DNA of 64,000 nt from the NCBI RefSeq assembly GCF_000192575.1, contig NZ_GL876934.1, positions 315,197-379,196 on the forward strand, given 5' to 3'. How positions within the stretch are numbered: position 1 is the stretch's first letter; every line of letters starts with the position of its first letter. This stretch comes from Novosphingobium nitrogenifigens DSM 19370 (GTDB lineage Bacteria; Pseudomonadota; Alphaproteobacteria; Sphingomonadales; Sphingomonadaceae). A program made the position numbers and the translations under genes. This document shows, in pieces, positions 26,877 to 34,848 of the stretch. A model generated the notes under the pieces. It saw only the letters and a list, made by a program, of their open reading frames with translations, was not told where the DNA came from and made no database searches.

Positions 26877-27308
26877 TCATTTCTTCGCCTGAGCCTTCGC
26901 GGCGGCAGGCTTGGTCGGGCAATAGCCACGATGATGGTGCTTGCCTTTCCTGTGATGGCCCCGTGCATGTTCAAGCCTGTGCAGGCGGCTTTCCAGACGG
27001 GCGATACGCGCGTCGGCACTCTGCCCTGCGGCCAGCGCCTGTTGCGCGGTTCCGCCCGCGCCCTGCGCTGCATTGGCAGCGCCATCGGCGGTCCCTTGCG
27101 CCTTTTGCGCGGCGCCCATGGCAGCATCGGCAGAGCCTTGCGCCTTTTGCGCGGCGTCATATCCGTCGTTGGCGCGGGCAAGCGCCTGGTCGGCGGTGGC
27201 CTGCGCCCGCTTCACCGAGCCGGTCGTGGCACAACCGGCCAATGCCAGCGGGAGCACCGTCGCTGCGAGAATCAGTCTGGGATAAACCAGTGCGCGTGTC
27301 TGAAACAT
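26877..27308 (-). CDS. Ala-rich repeat lipoprotein
   Basis: A 143-aa outer-envelope lipoprotein. The signal peptide ends in lipobox LAGC with lipidated C26. Residues 30-95 are an Ala/Gln-rich coiled coil with a repeated unit of about 13 residues (AQKAQGSADAAMG, AQKAQGTADGAAN), and the tail is basic and His-rich (HHRKGKHHHRG) with a Lys/Ala end. The shape recalls Lpp-like or OprI-like coiled-coil lipoproteins, but length and His tail differ, so I leave it unnamed. The ATG at 27308 has AGGAAAGGA upstream. An inverted repeat at 27378-27397 may control it. Confidence 0.75.
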   Translation of the reverse strand: MFQTRALVYPRLILAATVLPLALAGCATTGSVKRAQATADQALARANDGYDAAQKAQGSADAAMGAAQKAQGTADGAANAAQGAGGTAQQALAAGQSADARIARLESRLHRLEHARGHHRKGKHHHRGYCPTKPAAAKAQAKK

Positions 27309-27377
27309 GATTGCGGTCCTTTCCTCATTACCCCCCGGTCGCCGCACCAAGGGCTATGAAGCGCCGCTTGTCCCAAA

Positions 27378-27397
27378 GATGAACAAATCGGTTCATC
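27378..27397. promoter_or_regulatory. 7-bp inverted repeat upstream of the lipoprotein gene
   Basis: GATGAAC-N6-GTTCATC is perfect over both 7-nt arms and lies 70 nt upstream of the lipoprotein ATG. It looks like an operator for a dimeric regulator; none is assignable. It is not the direct-repeat LexA form. Confidence 0.45.
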
Positions 27398-27511
27398 GCG
27401 CACCGGCAGGCAGGAACGCGACGAAGCGCACCGAGGCTACGTCATGACGCGGAGCACGCACCGCCCGACCATGCCTCGAAATGCCCTGCCCAAAATGGAG
27501 CCGCTCGCGAA

Positions 27512-28459
27512 TCAGTCGGCCACACAGACCGCCACATCCTCGAGATCGTCCCGTTCCTCGACACTTTCGACCGGACGCTGCCCCCGCAATGTGCCGAGAT
27601 ACCAGCCCACGGCCCCCAGCACGACCGCCCCGCCGAGGAGGACCGCCATCCCCGGCCGCTCCGAAAAAGCAAGCCACACCCACAAGGGGCCGAGCACGAC
27701 GTCGAGCATGGAAATGAACCCGGCCTCCCCCGGGGAAACCCGACGCCCACCTTCCATCGCCAGAACATAGGCAAGGCCAGTCGTCAGAACGCCATAAAGC
27801 GCCGCCGCACCGAGCGAAACCGCCCCGGGCACCGCCCATGAGGCAAAAGGCAGCACAACCGGAACGCAGGCCGCCGCCGAACAGGCATTGAGCGCCAGCA
27901 CATCAACACCGGGGTGACGGCGAATGGCCACCAGCTGGATCGCGAACCCGGCGGTCATCACCAATGCCGCCGCGATTCCCGCAAGATCGCCCATGCCCGC
28001 AGATCCACCGGCCATTCCGGCAATACCGCCCGCCGCGATCGTTCCGGCCAACAGGAAACGGCGGGTCACCGGCTCCCCGATCCAGACATAACCAATCCCG
28101 GTCGCGATGAACGGCAAGGCGGCATAGACCGTCATCACATTGGCGACACTCGTCAGCCGCAGGGAAAAGACATAGGACGTGCTCGACACGACCGAGGTCC
28201 CCACGAAGATCGCGGTGGTTCGCAAATCGCGAAAGCACTCAACGAAAGCGACCGGCCCGCGCCGCACAAGCGCCATGCCGCCCAGTGTCAGCGCCGCAAA
28301 CAGCGAACGCCACAAGACCAGCGTCGCGGTATCGAGCGTCGCCATGCGCACGAACAACCCGGCCGTGCTCCACAGCACAGCCGACGCCGCCACCATGAGA
28401 ATGCCGCGCCGATGCGCGTGAGCGTCGATGTTCACCCCTGCTGCCGTCCCGATCGCCAC
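27512..28459 (-). CDS. DMT-superfamily (EamA) exporter
   Basis: A ten-helix drug/metabolite transporter of about 315 aa made of two EamA repeats. The first half opens ILMVAASAVLWSTAGLFVRM. The substrate cannot be read from sequence. I prefer the GTG at 28459, which has GGGAG six bases upstream, over the ATG at 28498, which has no ribosome site. It is divergent from a TetR gene with a palindrome between them, so the regulator probably controls it. Confidence 0.85.
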   Translation of the reverse strand: MAIGTAAGVNIDAHAHRRGILMVAASAVLWSTAGLFVRMATLDTATLVLWRSLFAALTLGGMALVRRGPVAFVECFRDLRTTAIFVGTSVVSSTSYVFSLRLTSVANVMTVYAALPFIATGIGYVWIGEPVTRRFLLAGTIAAGGIAGMAGGSAGMGDLAGIAAALVMTAGFAIQLVAIRRHPGVDVLALNACSAAACVPVVLPFASWAVPGAVSLGAAALYGVLTTGLAYVLAMEGGRRVSPGEAGFISMLDVVLGPLWVWLAFSERPGMAVLLGGAVVLGAVGWYLGTLRGQRPVESVEERDDLEDVAVCVAD

Positions 28460-28502
28460 CCCTTGCTCCCGCTTGCCAGGTCGGCCAGGCGACCTCATGA
28501 AC

Positions 28503-28517
28503 TAGACGACCGGTCTA
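28503..28517. promoter_or_regulatory. TetR-type operator in the divergent promoter
   Basis: TAGAC-GACCG-GTCTA is a perfect 5-bp inverted repeat with an 8-bp palindrome GACCGGTC overlapping it. It lies between the divergent DMT exporter and TetR genes, where an autoregulating TetR would bind. TAGAC/GTCTA half-sites are common among TetR regulators of the NemR/AcuR type. Confidence 0.6.
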
Positions 28518-28545
28518 CTACATGATAGGCGGGCAGAGGACAAGC

Positions 28546-29214
28546 ATGATGGCCGACGCAAAACCCACCGAAACCAAGACCTCTCCGGCTTCCGACACGC
28601 GGGCGCGGCTGATCGCCCACGGTCTCGATGCCATGTTGCGCCATGGATACGATGGGGTCGGTATCGGCGGCATTCTGACAGCGGCCGGGGTTCCCAAGGG
28701 GTCGTTCTATTACTTCTTCGCGAGCAAGGAGGATTTCTGCCTCGCCGTGCTCGACGCCTATCGCGCGCATTACGCCGCCTTGCGCGAAGCAATCTTCGCC
28801 GACCGCGACCGCCCCGCGCTCGACCGCCTCACCGCCTATCTCACGTCACTGGAAATCGCCCACGCCGCCGAGCGTCCGCTGGGTGGATGTTTCTATGGCG
28901 TCCTGGCCCAAACCGCGAGCGCCCGCAGCGATCGCGTTCGCTCGCGCCTGTCCGAAGTCTTTGCCGACTGGCAGACGCAGATCGCCGTCCTCTTGAACGA
29001 AGCACGCGACCGTGGCGAAACCTCGCCCCACCTGGACGCAGATGAAGCCGCCGCCTTCCTGATCGACGCCTACGAAGGCATGCTGCTGCGTGCGAAAGCC
29101 GACGGCCGCCCGCTCTCGACCCACTTCGACCGCCTCCGCCGCATGGCCCTCACCGCATTCGGCGCCGGCCACGCGACACATGGATCGATCGACAGCTCAT
29201 CCCCCACCCGGTAA
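28546..29214 (+). CDS. TetR/AcrR family transcriptional regulator
   Basis: A 222-aa repressor. The N-terminal helix-turn-helix spans about residues 20-65 (LIAHGLDAMLRHGYDGVGIG then GVPKGSFYYFFASKEDF). The ligand domain follows, with the segment RPLGGCFYGVLAQT resembling the conserved GCL(x)N region of NemR/AcuR-like TetR proteins; its Cys could sense electrophiles, which is inference. The ATG at 28546 has AGAGGA upstream. Divergent to the DMT exporter. Confidence 0.88.
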   Translation: MMADAKPTETKTSPASDTRARLIAHGLDAMLRHGYDGVGIGGILTAAGVPKGSFYYFFASKEDFCLAVLDAYRAHYAALREAIFADRDRPALDRLTAYLTSLEIAHAAERPLGGCFYGVLAQTASARSDRVRSRLSEVFADWQTQIAVLLNEARDRGETSPHLDADEAAAFLIDAYEGMLLRAKADGRPLSTHFDRLRRMALTAFGAGHATHGSIDSSSPTR

Positions 29215-29281
29215 GGCCACCAAGGCGGCAAGATACCAAAGGCCCGTTCCTTCCCTTGGGCATACGAGGTATCCTCCTCCC

Positions 29282-29746
29282 ATGCCCAAGCTCGACCTTG
29301 CCGCGATTCCTGCGACCAACCGCACAGGATACCCCGCCCCCTTCGACGCCCCGGTGCAAGGCCGATGGTACAAACGTCTCGCGCCCGTGGCGGGCCTCGA
29401 CGTGCTCGGCGCAAGTCATGTCGTCCTGAGGCCCGGCGCATGGTCGGCGCAGCGGCACTGGCACTCAGGCGCGGACGAACTGGTGATCATGCTGACCGGC
29501 AACGCCGTCCTGATCGAAGACGATCTGCGCACGCCACTTGGACCAGGCGATATCGCGGCCTTTCCGGCAAACGTCGCCAACGGCCATCACCTCGTCAACG
29601 AAAGCGATGCCGATTGCAGCTATGTCGCGATCAGCGCCGGACCCGATGGCGGCGGCGTCTATCCCGACATCGACATGGTGTGGGACAACCAGGGCAATTA
29701 CCGTCACAAGGACGGCACTCCCTATACAGCTGAGCGCCCCAAATAA
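29282..29746 (+). CDS. Cupin domain protein
   Basis: A 154-aa single-domain cupin. The first metal motif is HWHSGADE (H59, H61, E66) and the second has H102/H103 in NGHHLVN, so a divalent metal site is complete. The C-terminus continues with a short YPDIDMVWDNQGNYRHKDG segment seen in small sphingomonad cupins. Substrate unknown. The leader contains GAGG-TAT-CCTC, which could mask the ribosome site. It follows tetR by 67 nt and may be transcribed with it. Confidence 0.85.
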   Translation: MPKLDLAAIPATNRTGYPAPFDAPVQGRWYKRLAPVAGLDVLGASHVVLRPGAWSAQRHWHSGADELVIMLTGNAVLIEDDLRTPLGPGDIAAFPANVANGHHLVNESDADCSYVAISAGPDGGGVYPDIDMVWDNQGNYRHKDGTPYTAERPK

Positions 29747-30046
29747 CCGCAGGCGGACAGCCTGCCTGAAAACCGGCGCCACCTCAGGATCAGATGGAGG
29801 ACAAAATCGCGTCGCCGTCGAGCTGACGGCAGCGGGATCACCAAGGCTCAGCAAGGGCCGCTAAACAGCTCATTCAGGCCGGATTTGGACAGCTGCCCGA
29901 CTCTAAAACGGCTCCCCTGCCATGTCGCATCCATGTTCCGTGGACACGCCGTGACCCCATGAAAATCAAGGGGAATCCACGGCAATAACAGGGCACGGCC
30001 ACCCCGACAGGGGATTTTGCACGCCATCTGATTTTCGGTGAAATTT
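29747..30046. other. Intergenic region between cupin gene and tRNA-Cys
   Basis: No convincing ORF is seen. A 6-bp perfect hairpin (29749-29765) follows the cupin stop and may end its transcript. A nested structure at 29938-29982 pairs CCGTGGA with TCCACGG and encloses CCCC/GGGG, and a short CCCC-GACA-GGGG-ATTTT hairpin lies at 30002-30018. Together they could mark a small RNA on the plus strand. Confidence 0.45.
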
Positions 30047-30120
30047 TGGAGGCCCGAGCCGGAATCGAACCGGCGTATACGGATTTGCAGTCCGCTGCGT
30101 CACCACTCCGCCATCGGGCC
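30047..30120 (-). tRNA. tRNA-Cys(GCA)
   Basis: The reverse complement folds as a 74-nt tRNA with acceptor GGCCCGA/TCGGGCC, anticodon arm GCGGA-CTGCAAA-TCCGT (anticodon GCA), T arm GTTCGATTC, discriminator T73 (U in RNA, as for tRNA-Cys) and encoded CCA (30047-30049). A short ORF overlapping it on the minus strand is spurious. Confidence 0.96.
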
Positions 30121-30252
30121 TCCGGCGCACTGCAACCCGTCGGCCGCAGTGTGTGGGAGACGGGCGGTTAGCCGAGCCGAGCGTGGAGGGCAACGGAAAT
30201 TTTCGCACCCGCGCTCTTTACTCGCCCCGGCGCGGTTTTCGTCGATGCCGGG

Positions 30253-31071
30253 TCAGGGATCGACGAATTCCGGGCGTCGGCGTTCCATCCCGGCCCGCAC
30301 TGATTCGATCTGGTTGGGGGAATGGAGCAAGTCGATCTGCGCCACGCTTTCGGCGAGCAGGACCGCATCGGCATCCATGAACGGCGTGCGGTTGCACAAG
30401 TCCTTGGACGCGCGCACCGCATGGGGGCTCTTGGCCGCAATCTCCTGCGCCAGTGCAGTCGCGCGGGCCAGGGGGTCAGCATCGGCATGGGTCGCAAATC
30501 CCAGGCGCATCGCTTCGGCGCCGGTGAACTCCCGATGGGTATAAGTCAGCTCGCGCAGGACATCGTCACGGACATTGCCGCGCCAGAGCAGGAAACCGCC
30601 CATGTCGGGCACCAGCCCCCATTTGACTTCCATCACTGCCATGCGCGCGTCGGGGGCGACGATCCGGATGTCCGCGCCCGACGCGATCTGGAGCCCGCCG
30701 CCAAAACAGACCCCGTGAACCGCCGCGATCACCGGCATCGGCAAGTCACGCCAGGCCGTCGCGACATATTGCACCCGGTTCGCCCGCCCATGGGTCCGTT
30801 CCGCGAGCGAGATTTCAAGCCGTCGATCGGTTGCGCCCGATCCCGAATTACCGAAATTGGAAAGGTCGAGCCCGGCGCAAAATGCGCGCCCTGCCCCCGA
30901 CAGCACCACCGCCCGGATTCCGGCGTCGGCGCGCAAATATCCTGCCGCATCGATCAGCGCGTCGAACATCGCATCGTCGAGCGCGTTCATCTTGTCCGCG
31001 CGGTCGAGCAGGACATGGGCGATGTGGTCGGCAATGGTGACCGTCACGCGGTCATGGAAATTCAGAGTCAT
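30253..31071 (-). CDS. Crotonase-family protein (enoyl-CoA hydratase/isomerase)
   Basis: A 272-aa crotonase acting on CoA thioesters. The oxyanion-hole segments are GAGRAFCAGLDL (about residue 70) and GVCFGGGLQIASGADIRI. In enoyl-CoA hydratase-1 the latter carries a catalytic Glu (GGGCE); here that site is Gln. The second Glu is kept in AVMEVKWG. One-Glu members are often isomerases or other crotonases, so I do not assign hydratase. The ATG at 31071 is preferred over one at 31089. An AT-rich palindrome lies just upstream. Confidence 0.85.
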   Translation of the reverse strand: MTLNFHDRVTVTIADHIAHVLLDRADKMNALDDAMFDALIDAAGYLRADAGIRAVVLSGAGRAFCAGLDLSNFGNSGSGATDRRLEISLAERTHGRANRVQYVATAWRDLPMPVIAAVHGVCFGGGLQIASGADIRIVAPDARMAVMEVKWGLVPDMGGFLLWRGNVRDDVLRELTYTHREFTGAEAMRLGFATHADADPLARATALAQEIAAKSPHAVRASKDLCNRTPFMDADAVLLAESVAQIDLLHSPNQIESVRAGMERRRPEFVDP

Positions 31072-31151
31072 GGCATCCGTCCCGAGCATTTTTTCATTGC
31101 TCGATTAATTACTCGGGACGAAGCCTGGGTCCAGTACCTTTCGCGCGAAAA

Positions 31152-32351
31152 TCACGCCGCGCTGGCGTTGACCCCCATGCTGGTCAGGTACCGCTTGATA
31201 TTGCGTGCGGCCTGACGAAGGCGCTGCTCGTTCTCGACCATGGCGATGCGGACATAGCCTTCGCCGTCTTCGCCATAACCGACCCCCGGAGCGACCGCGA
31301 CGTCGGCATGGGTCAACAGCTGCTTGGAAAATTCCAGGCTGCCGAGATGACGCAGAGCCGGCGGAAGCGGGGCCCAGGCGAACATCGAGGCCTTCGGGCT
31401 GGGAATTTCCCAGCCGGCCCGGCCAAAGCTTTCAACCATGACGTCGCGACGCCTGCGATAGAGTTCGCGGTTCTGCTCGACGATGTCCTGCGGACCGTTA
31501 AGCGCGGCACAAGTTGCTGCCTGGATCGGCGTGAACGCGCCGTAATCGAGGTAGGATTTCACTCGCGTCAGCGCCGCGATCAGATGCTTGTTCCCGACGG
31601 CAAAGCCGACTCGCCAGCCCGCCATCGAGAAGGTCTTGCTCATCGAAGTGAATTCGACCGCGACATCCTTCGCACCCGGCACTTCCAGAATCGAGCGAGT
31701 TGGATTGCCGTCGTAATAGAGCTCCGAATAGGCAAGGTCGGAGAGGATCCACACCTTGTTCTCGCGCGCCCAGGCGACGAGACGCTCGTAAAAGGCAAGG
31801 TCGACCGTCTCGGCCGTCGGGTTCGACGGATAGTTGACGATCAGGACCGAAGGACGCGGCACGCTGTAGCGCATCGCGCGGTCGAGCGATTCCCAATAGC
31901 GTTCATCGGGCGTGGTCGGCACCGAACGGATGCTGGCCCCGGCGATGATGAAGCCGAATGTGTGAATGGGATAGCTGGGGTTGGGCGCCAGCACGACATC
32001 GCCGGGCGCGGTGATGGCCGTGGCGAGACTCGCCAGACCTTCCTTCGACCCCATGGTCATGACCACTTCGGTTTCGGGATCGAGGTCGACGCCGAATCGG
32101 CGGCCGTAATAGTTGGCCTGCGCACGGCGAACGCCGGGAATGCCCTTCGACGCGGAATAGCCGTGTGCCGAAGGCTTCTGCGCCACTTCACACAGCTTGT
32201 CGATGACGTGCTGGGGCGGCGGCAGATCGGGATTGCCCATGCCGAGGTCGATGATGTCCCGCCCTGCGGCGCGTGCTGCTGCCCGCATGCCGTTGACTTC
32301 GGCAATGACGTAAGGCGGCAGGCGCTTCATGCGGTAGAATTCTTCGTCCAC
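31152..32351 (-). CDS. PLP-dependent aminotransferase (AlaC-like)
   Basis: A 399-aa class I/II aminotransferase. The PLP lysine is K239 in SMSKTFSMAGWRVG, and NYPSNPT and SDLAYSELYY cofactor motifs precede it. Closest character is AlaC (alanine-forming glutamate-pyruvate transaminase) and related LL-DAP aminotransferases. Since dapF is in the window both ideas deserve mention, but alanine transaminase is more likely. It starts at a GTG with GAGGAAG upstream and is divergent from phaC. Confidence 0.88.
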   Translation of the reverse strand: MDEEFYRMKRLPPYVIAEVNGMRAAARAAGRDIIDLGMGNPDLPPPQHVIDKLCEVAQKPSAHGYSASKGIPGVRRAQANYYGRRFGVDLDPETEVVMTMGSKEGLASLATAITAPGDVVLAPNPSYPIHTFGFIIAGASIRSVPTTPDERYWESLDRAMRYSVPRPSVLIVNYPSNPTAETVDLAFYERLVAWARENKVWILSDLAYSELYYDGNPTRSILEVPGAKDVAVEFTSMSKTFSMAGWRVGFAVGNKHLIAALTRVKSYLDYGAFTPIQAATCAALNGPQDIVEQNRELYRRRRDVMVESFGRAGWEIPSPKASMFAWAPLPPALRHLGSLEFSKQLLTHADVAVAPGVGYGEDGEGYVRIAMVENEQRLRQAARNIKRYLTSMGVNASAA

Positions 32352-32390
32352 GGCTGTGATACTTCCTCAAGTCCGGCGGGAGTGCCGGAA

Positions 32391-32417
32391 GCGGTCATCC
32401 TTACGCGAAATGACCGC
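32391..32417. promoter_or_regulatory. 8-bp inverted repeat between the aminotransferase gene and phaC
   Basis: GCGGTCAT and ATGACCGC are exact inverses separated by 11 nt, 40 nt upstream of the aminotransferase start and 185 nt upstream of phaC. The 27-nt span fits an operator for a dimeric regulator. No PhaR-like TGC-N3-GCA site is seen in this gap. Confidence 0.5.
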
Positions 32418-32601
32418 CCAAGAAAACCTTTGACATCCCCGAAAAAAGCCGCCGCCTGCACAGATCCGGCCCCCGGAATTTCCCGTAGCGCAGGCTGACA
32501 ACTCCGGAATCGAACGCAATATCGACTTGGACCTGCGAAGCCGTACTGGATATGTCATCAATTGCGGGTGTAAGAAGCGCACGACCAGCTAGGGGAAACG
32601 C

Positions 32602-34587
32602 ATGAGCGCTCAGACTATCGGCGGCAAAGCAGACAACAGGACCGGCGGTAACAAGGCAGGTCGAAGCAAGTCGGACAAGAAGACAACCAAGGCCGATACG
32701 ACCCAGACGTGTGCCACCAGCGCCTCGATACCCTCGCTGGACCAGAAGACCGTTCTGGAAGATCTTGTACGAAAGCAAGGCGAGGCGTTCCAGGCCTTGT
32801 TCAGCCCGTTCCTGCCCACGGCCCAGACCCCGCCCCCCGATCCGGCCGACATCCAGCACTGGGCGATGTCGGCAGCCAAGTTGCAGAAGATGTGGCTCGA
32901 TTTCGGCGCCGAGCAAGCCGGCAAGGTCGAACCGATGCTTGCACGCATGGGCGACCCCTCGCGCTGGTCGGCGTGGTCGGGCGAATGGCTGGAAAAGTTC
33001 CCGCTCGCGCGTCCCGAGACGCAAAAGGCCCTGTGGCAGGAAGGCGTTGACCTCTGGGCCAGCGTTCTTGGCGCCTATGCCAAGGCTCCCGCAGGCTCGC
33101 CCGCACCCGATCTGCCGCGCCGCGACCGCCGCTTTTCCGACCCCAAGTGGCGCGAACAGCCGGTCTTTGCGCTCATTCACCAGACCTACCTGCTACTGAC
33201 CGAGCGACTCGGCGCGATGGTCGATGACGTGGGGGGGCTCCCTGAAGAGCAGCACGAACTCCTGCGCTTCCTGACCCGGGTCGTCACCGATTCGCTCAGC
33301 CCTGCGAACTTTCCGATGACCAATCCAATGGTGATCGAACGCACGCTCGAAACGCACGGCGAAAATCTCGTCCGCGGGGTAGAACACCTGCTCAACGATC
33401 TTCGCCGCGGACAATTGACTCACACCCGCAGCGACGCCTTCGAACTGGGACGCAACATTGCGGCGACGCCGGGCAAAGTGGTGCATGAAACACCGCTGTT
33501 CCAGCTGATCCAGTACACCCCGACCACCGAGACGGTCGCCGAAACGCCGCTCGTGATCTTTCCACCGTGGATCAACCGGTTCTACATCCTCGACCTCAAT
33601 CCGGGGAACAGCTTCATCCGCTGGGCCGTCGAACAGGGATTGAGCGTCTTTGTCGTGTCGTGGAAATCGGCCGATGCCTCGATGGCGGACATCGCCTGGG
33701 ACGACTACGTCAAGGCGCAGATCGAGGCGATCGAGCTCGTCCGCGCGCGCCTGTCGGTCGAAAAGGTCCACACCATCGGCTATTGCGTCGCGGGCACGAC
33801 GCTGGCTGCCACACTCGCGTTGCTCGCGCGGCGCGGCCTTGCCGACCGGGTGGCCTCCGCCACGTTCTTTACCGCGCAAGTCGATTTCGAAAAGGCCGGT
33901 GATCTCAAACACTTCATCGAGGATCCCCTGATCCGGATGTTTGAAAGCCTGACCACCGACGGGTATCTCGACGGGCGCTATATGGCGGCGACGTTCAATC
34001 TCCTGCGCCCGTCGGACCTCATCTGGAACTACGTGGTCAACAACTACCTCCTGGGACAGGACTATCCGGCGTTCGACCTGCTCTATTGGAACGGGGACAC
34101 GACCAACCTGCCCTTCGGCTGGCTCAAGGCCTATCTGATCGATCTCTACCGCGACAATCGCCTGGTCGTTCCCGACGACCTGATGATCGACGGCACGCCC
34201 ATCGACCTGCATCGGATCAAGACGCCCTGCTACATCCAGGCCGGGCGACTCGATCACATCGCCCCGGCCGAAAGCGTCTGGAAACTCACACGCCACTTGT
34301 CCGGGCCGTGGAAATTCGTCCTGGCAGGTTCGGGCCACATCGCTGGCGTCGTCAATCCGCCGCAATCGGGGAAATATCAGTACTGGCTCAATGCCAACGA
34401 TCCCCATTCGCTCGACGAATTCATTGCCGGATCGGTCGAAACCAAAGGCAGCTGGTGGCCCGACTGGATCGAGTGGATCCGCTCGCAAGGTGATACTCAG
34501 GTCCCCGCAGGCGGCCTGAGAACACCGGGCGGCAAGGGTGATCCGGCTATCGAGGACGCCCCCGGACGCTACGTCAAGCAGCATTGA
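32602..34587 (+). CDS. phaC: Class I poly(3-hydroxyalkanoate) synthase
   Basis: PhaC polymerises 3-hydroxyacyl-CoA into PHA on the granule surface. The 661-aa length is typical of class I. The lipase-like box is GYCVAG with nucleophile C395; D551 (GRLDHIAP) and H579 (GSGHIAG) complete the triad. WINRFYILDLNP and the segments around SFIRWAVEQG are family signatures. The first 45 residues are Lys/Thr-rich and poorly conserved. The ATG has AGGGG upstream. A phasin gene follows 261 nt downstream under its own promoter. Confidence 0.97.
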   Translation: MSAQTIGGKADNRTGGNKAGRSKSDKKTTKADTTQTCATSASIPSLDQKTVLEDLVRKQGEAFQALFSPFLPTAQTPPPDPADIQHWAMSAAKLQKMWLDFGAEQAGKVEPMLARMGDPSRWSAWSGEWLEKFPLARPETQKALWQEGVDLWASVLGAYAKAPAGSPAPDLPRRDRRFSDPKWREQPVFALIHQTYLLLTERLGAMVDDVGGLPEEQHELLRFLTRVVTDSLSPANFPMTNPMVIERTLETHGENLVRGVEHLLNDLRRGQLTHTRSDAFELGRNIAATPGKVVHETPLFQLIQYTPTTETVAETPLVIFPPWINRFYILDLNPGNSFIRWAVEQGLSVFVVSWKSADASMADIAWDDYVKAQIEAIELVRARLSVEKVHTIGYCVAGTTLAATLALLARRGLADRVASATFFTAQVDFEKAGDLKHFIEDPLIRMFESLTTDGYLDGRYMAATFNLLRPSDLIWNYVVNNYLLGQDYPAFDLLYWNGDTTNLPFGWLKAYLIDLYRDNRLVVPDDLMIDGTPIDLHRIKTPCYIQAGRLDHIAPAESVWKLTRHLSGPWKFVLAGSGHIAGVVNPPQSGKYQYWLNANDPHSLDEFIAGSVETKGSWWPDWIEWIRSQGDTQVPAGGLRTPGGKGDPAIEDAPGRYVKQH

Positions 34588-34719
34588 GACCCACGCCACG
34601 GGGGCGACGCACCTGCGAAAGTCGCCCCCGCGCTTCGCCCCCGGACACTTCGGGAACGCGCCATCGCCTGACCGGATGAACAGCACCGGGACAGGGCGGA
34701 ATTCCATGACGAATGCTCA

Positions 34720-34734
34720 TTGTGCAGCGCACAA
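34720..34734. promoter_or_regulatory. PhaR-like operator 1 upstream of phasin
   Basis: TTGTGC-AGC-GCACAA is a perfect 6-bp inverted repeat containing TGC-N3-GCA, the core of PhaR sites described in Paracoccus and rhizobia. It ends 8 nt before a TTGACT -35-like box at 34743-34748. Confidence 0.6.
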
Positions 34735-34768
34735 ATTTACCTTGACTTCACCCCGCCGATCGCTCAAT

Positions 34769-34784
34769 TTTGCGTTGCAGCAAA
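34769..34784. promoter_or_regulatory. PhaR-like operator 2 upstream of phasin
   Basis: TTTGC-GTTGCA-GCAAA is a perfect 5-bp inverted repeat that also contains TTGC-GTT-GCAG. It lies about where the transcription start should be for the TTGACT box at 34743, so binding would block initiation. Confidence 0.6.
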
Positions 34785-34848
34785 GACAGGCCCCGGAGTC
34801 GAGATTAAGGCCCGGTGCGTGATTGCAGCTTGGCAGGAGCATGGGACA

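Noticed and set aside
29966-30208. 80-codon minus-strand ORF
   Set aside because: It runs through tRNA-Cys, a common false prediction.
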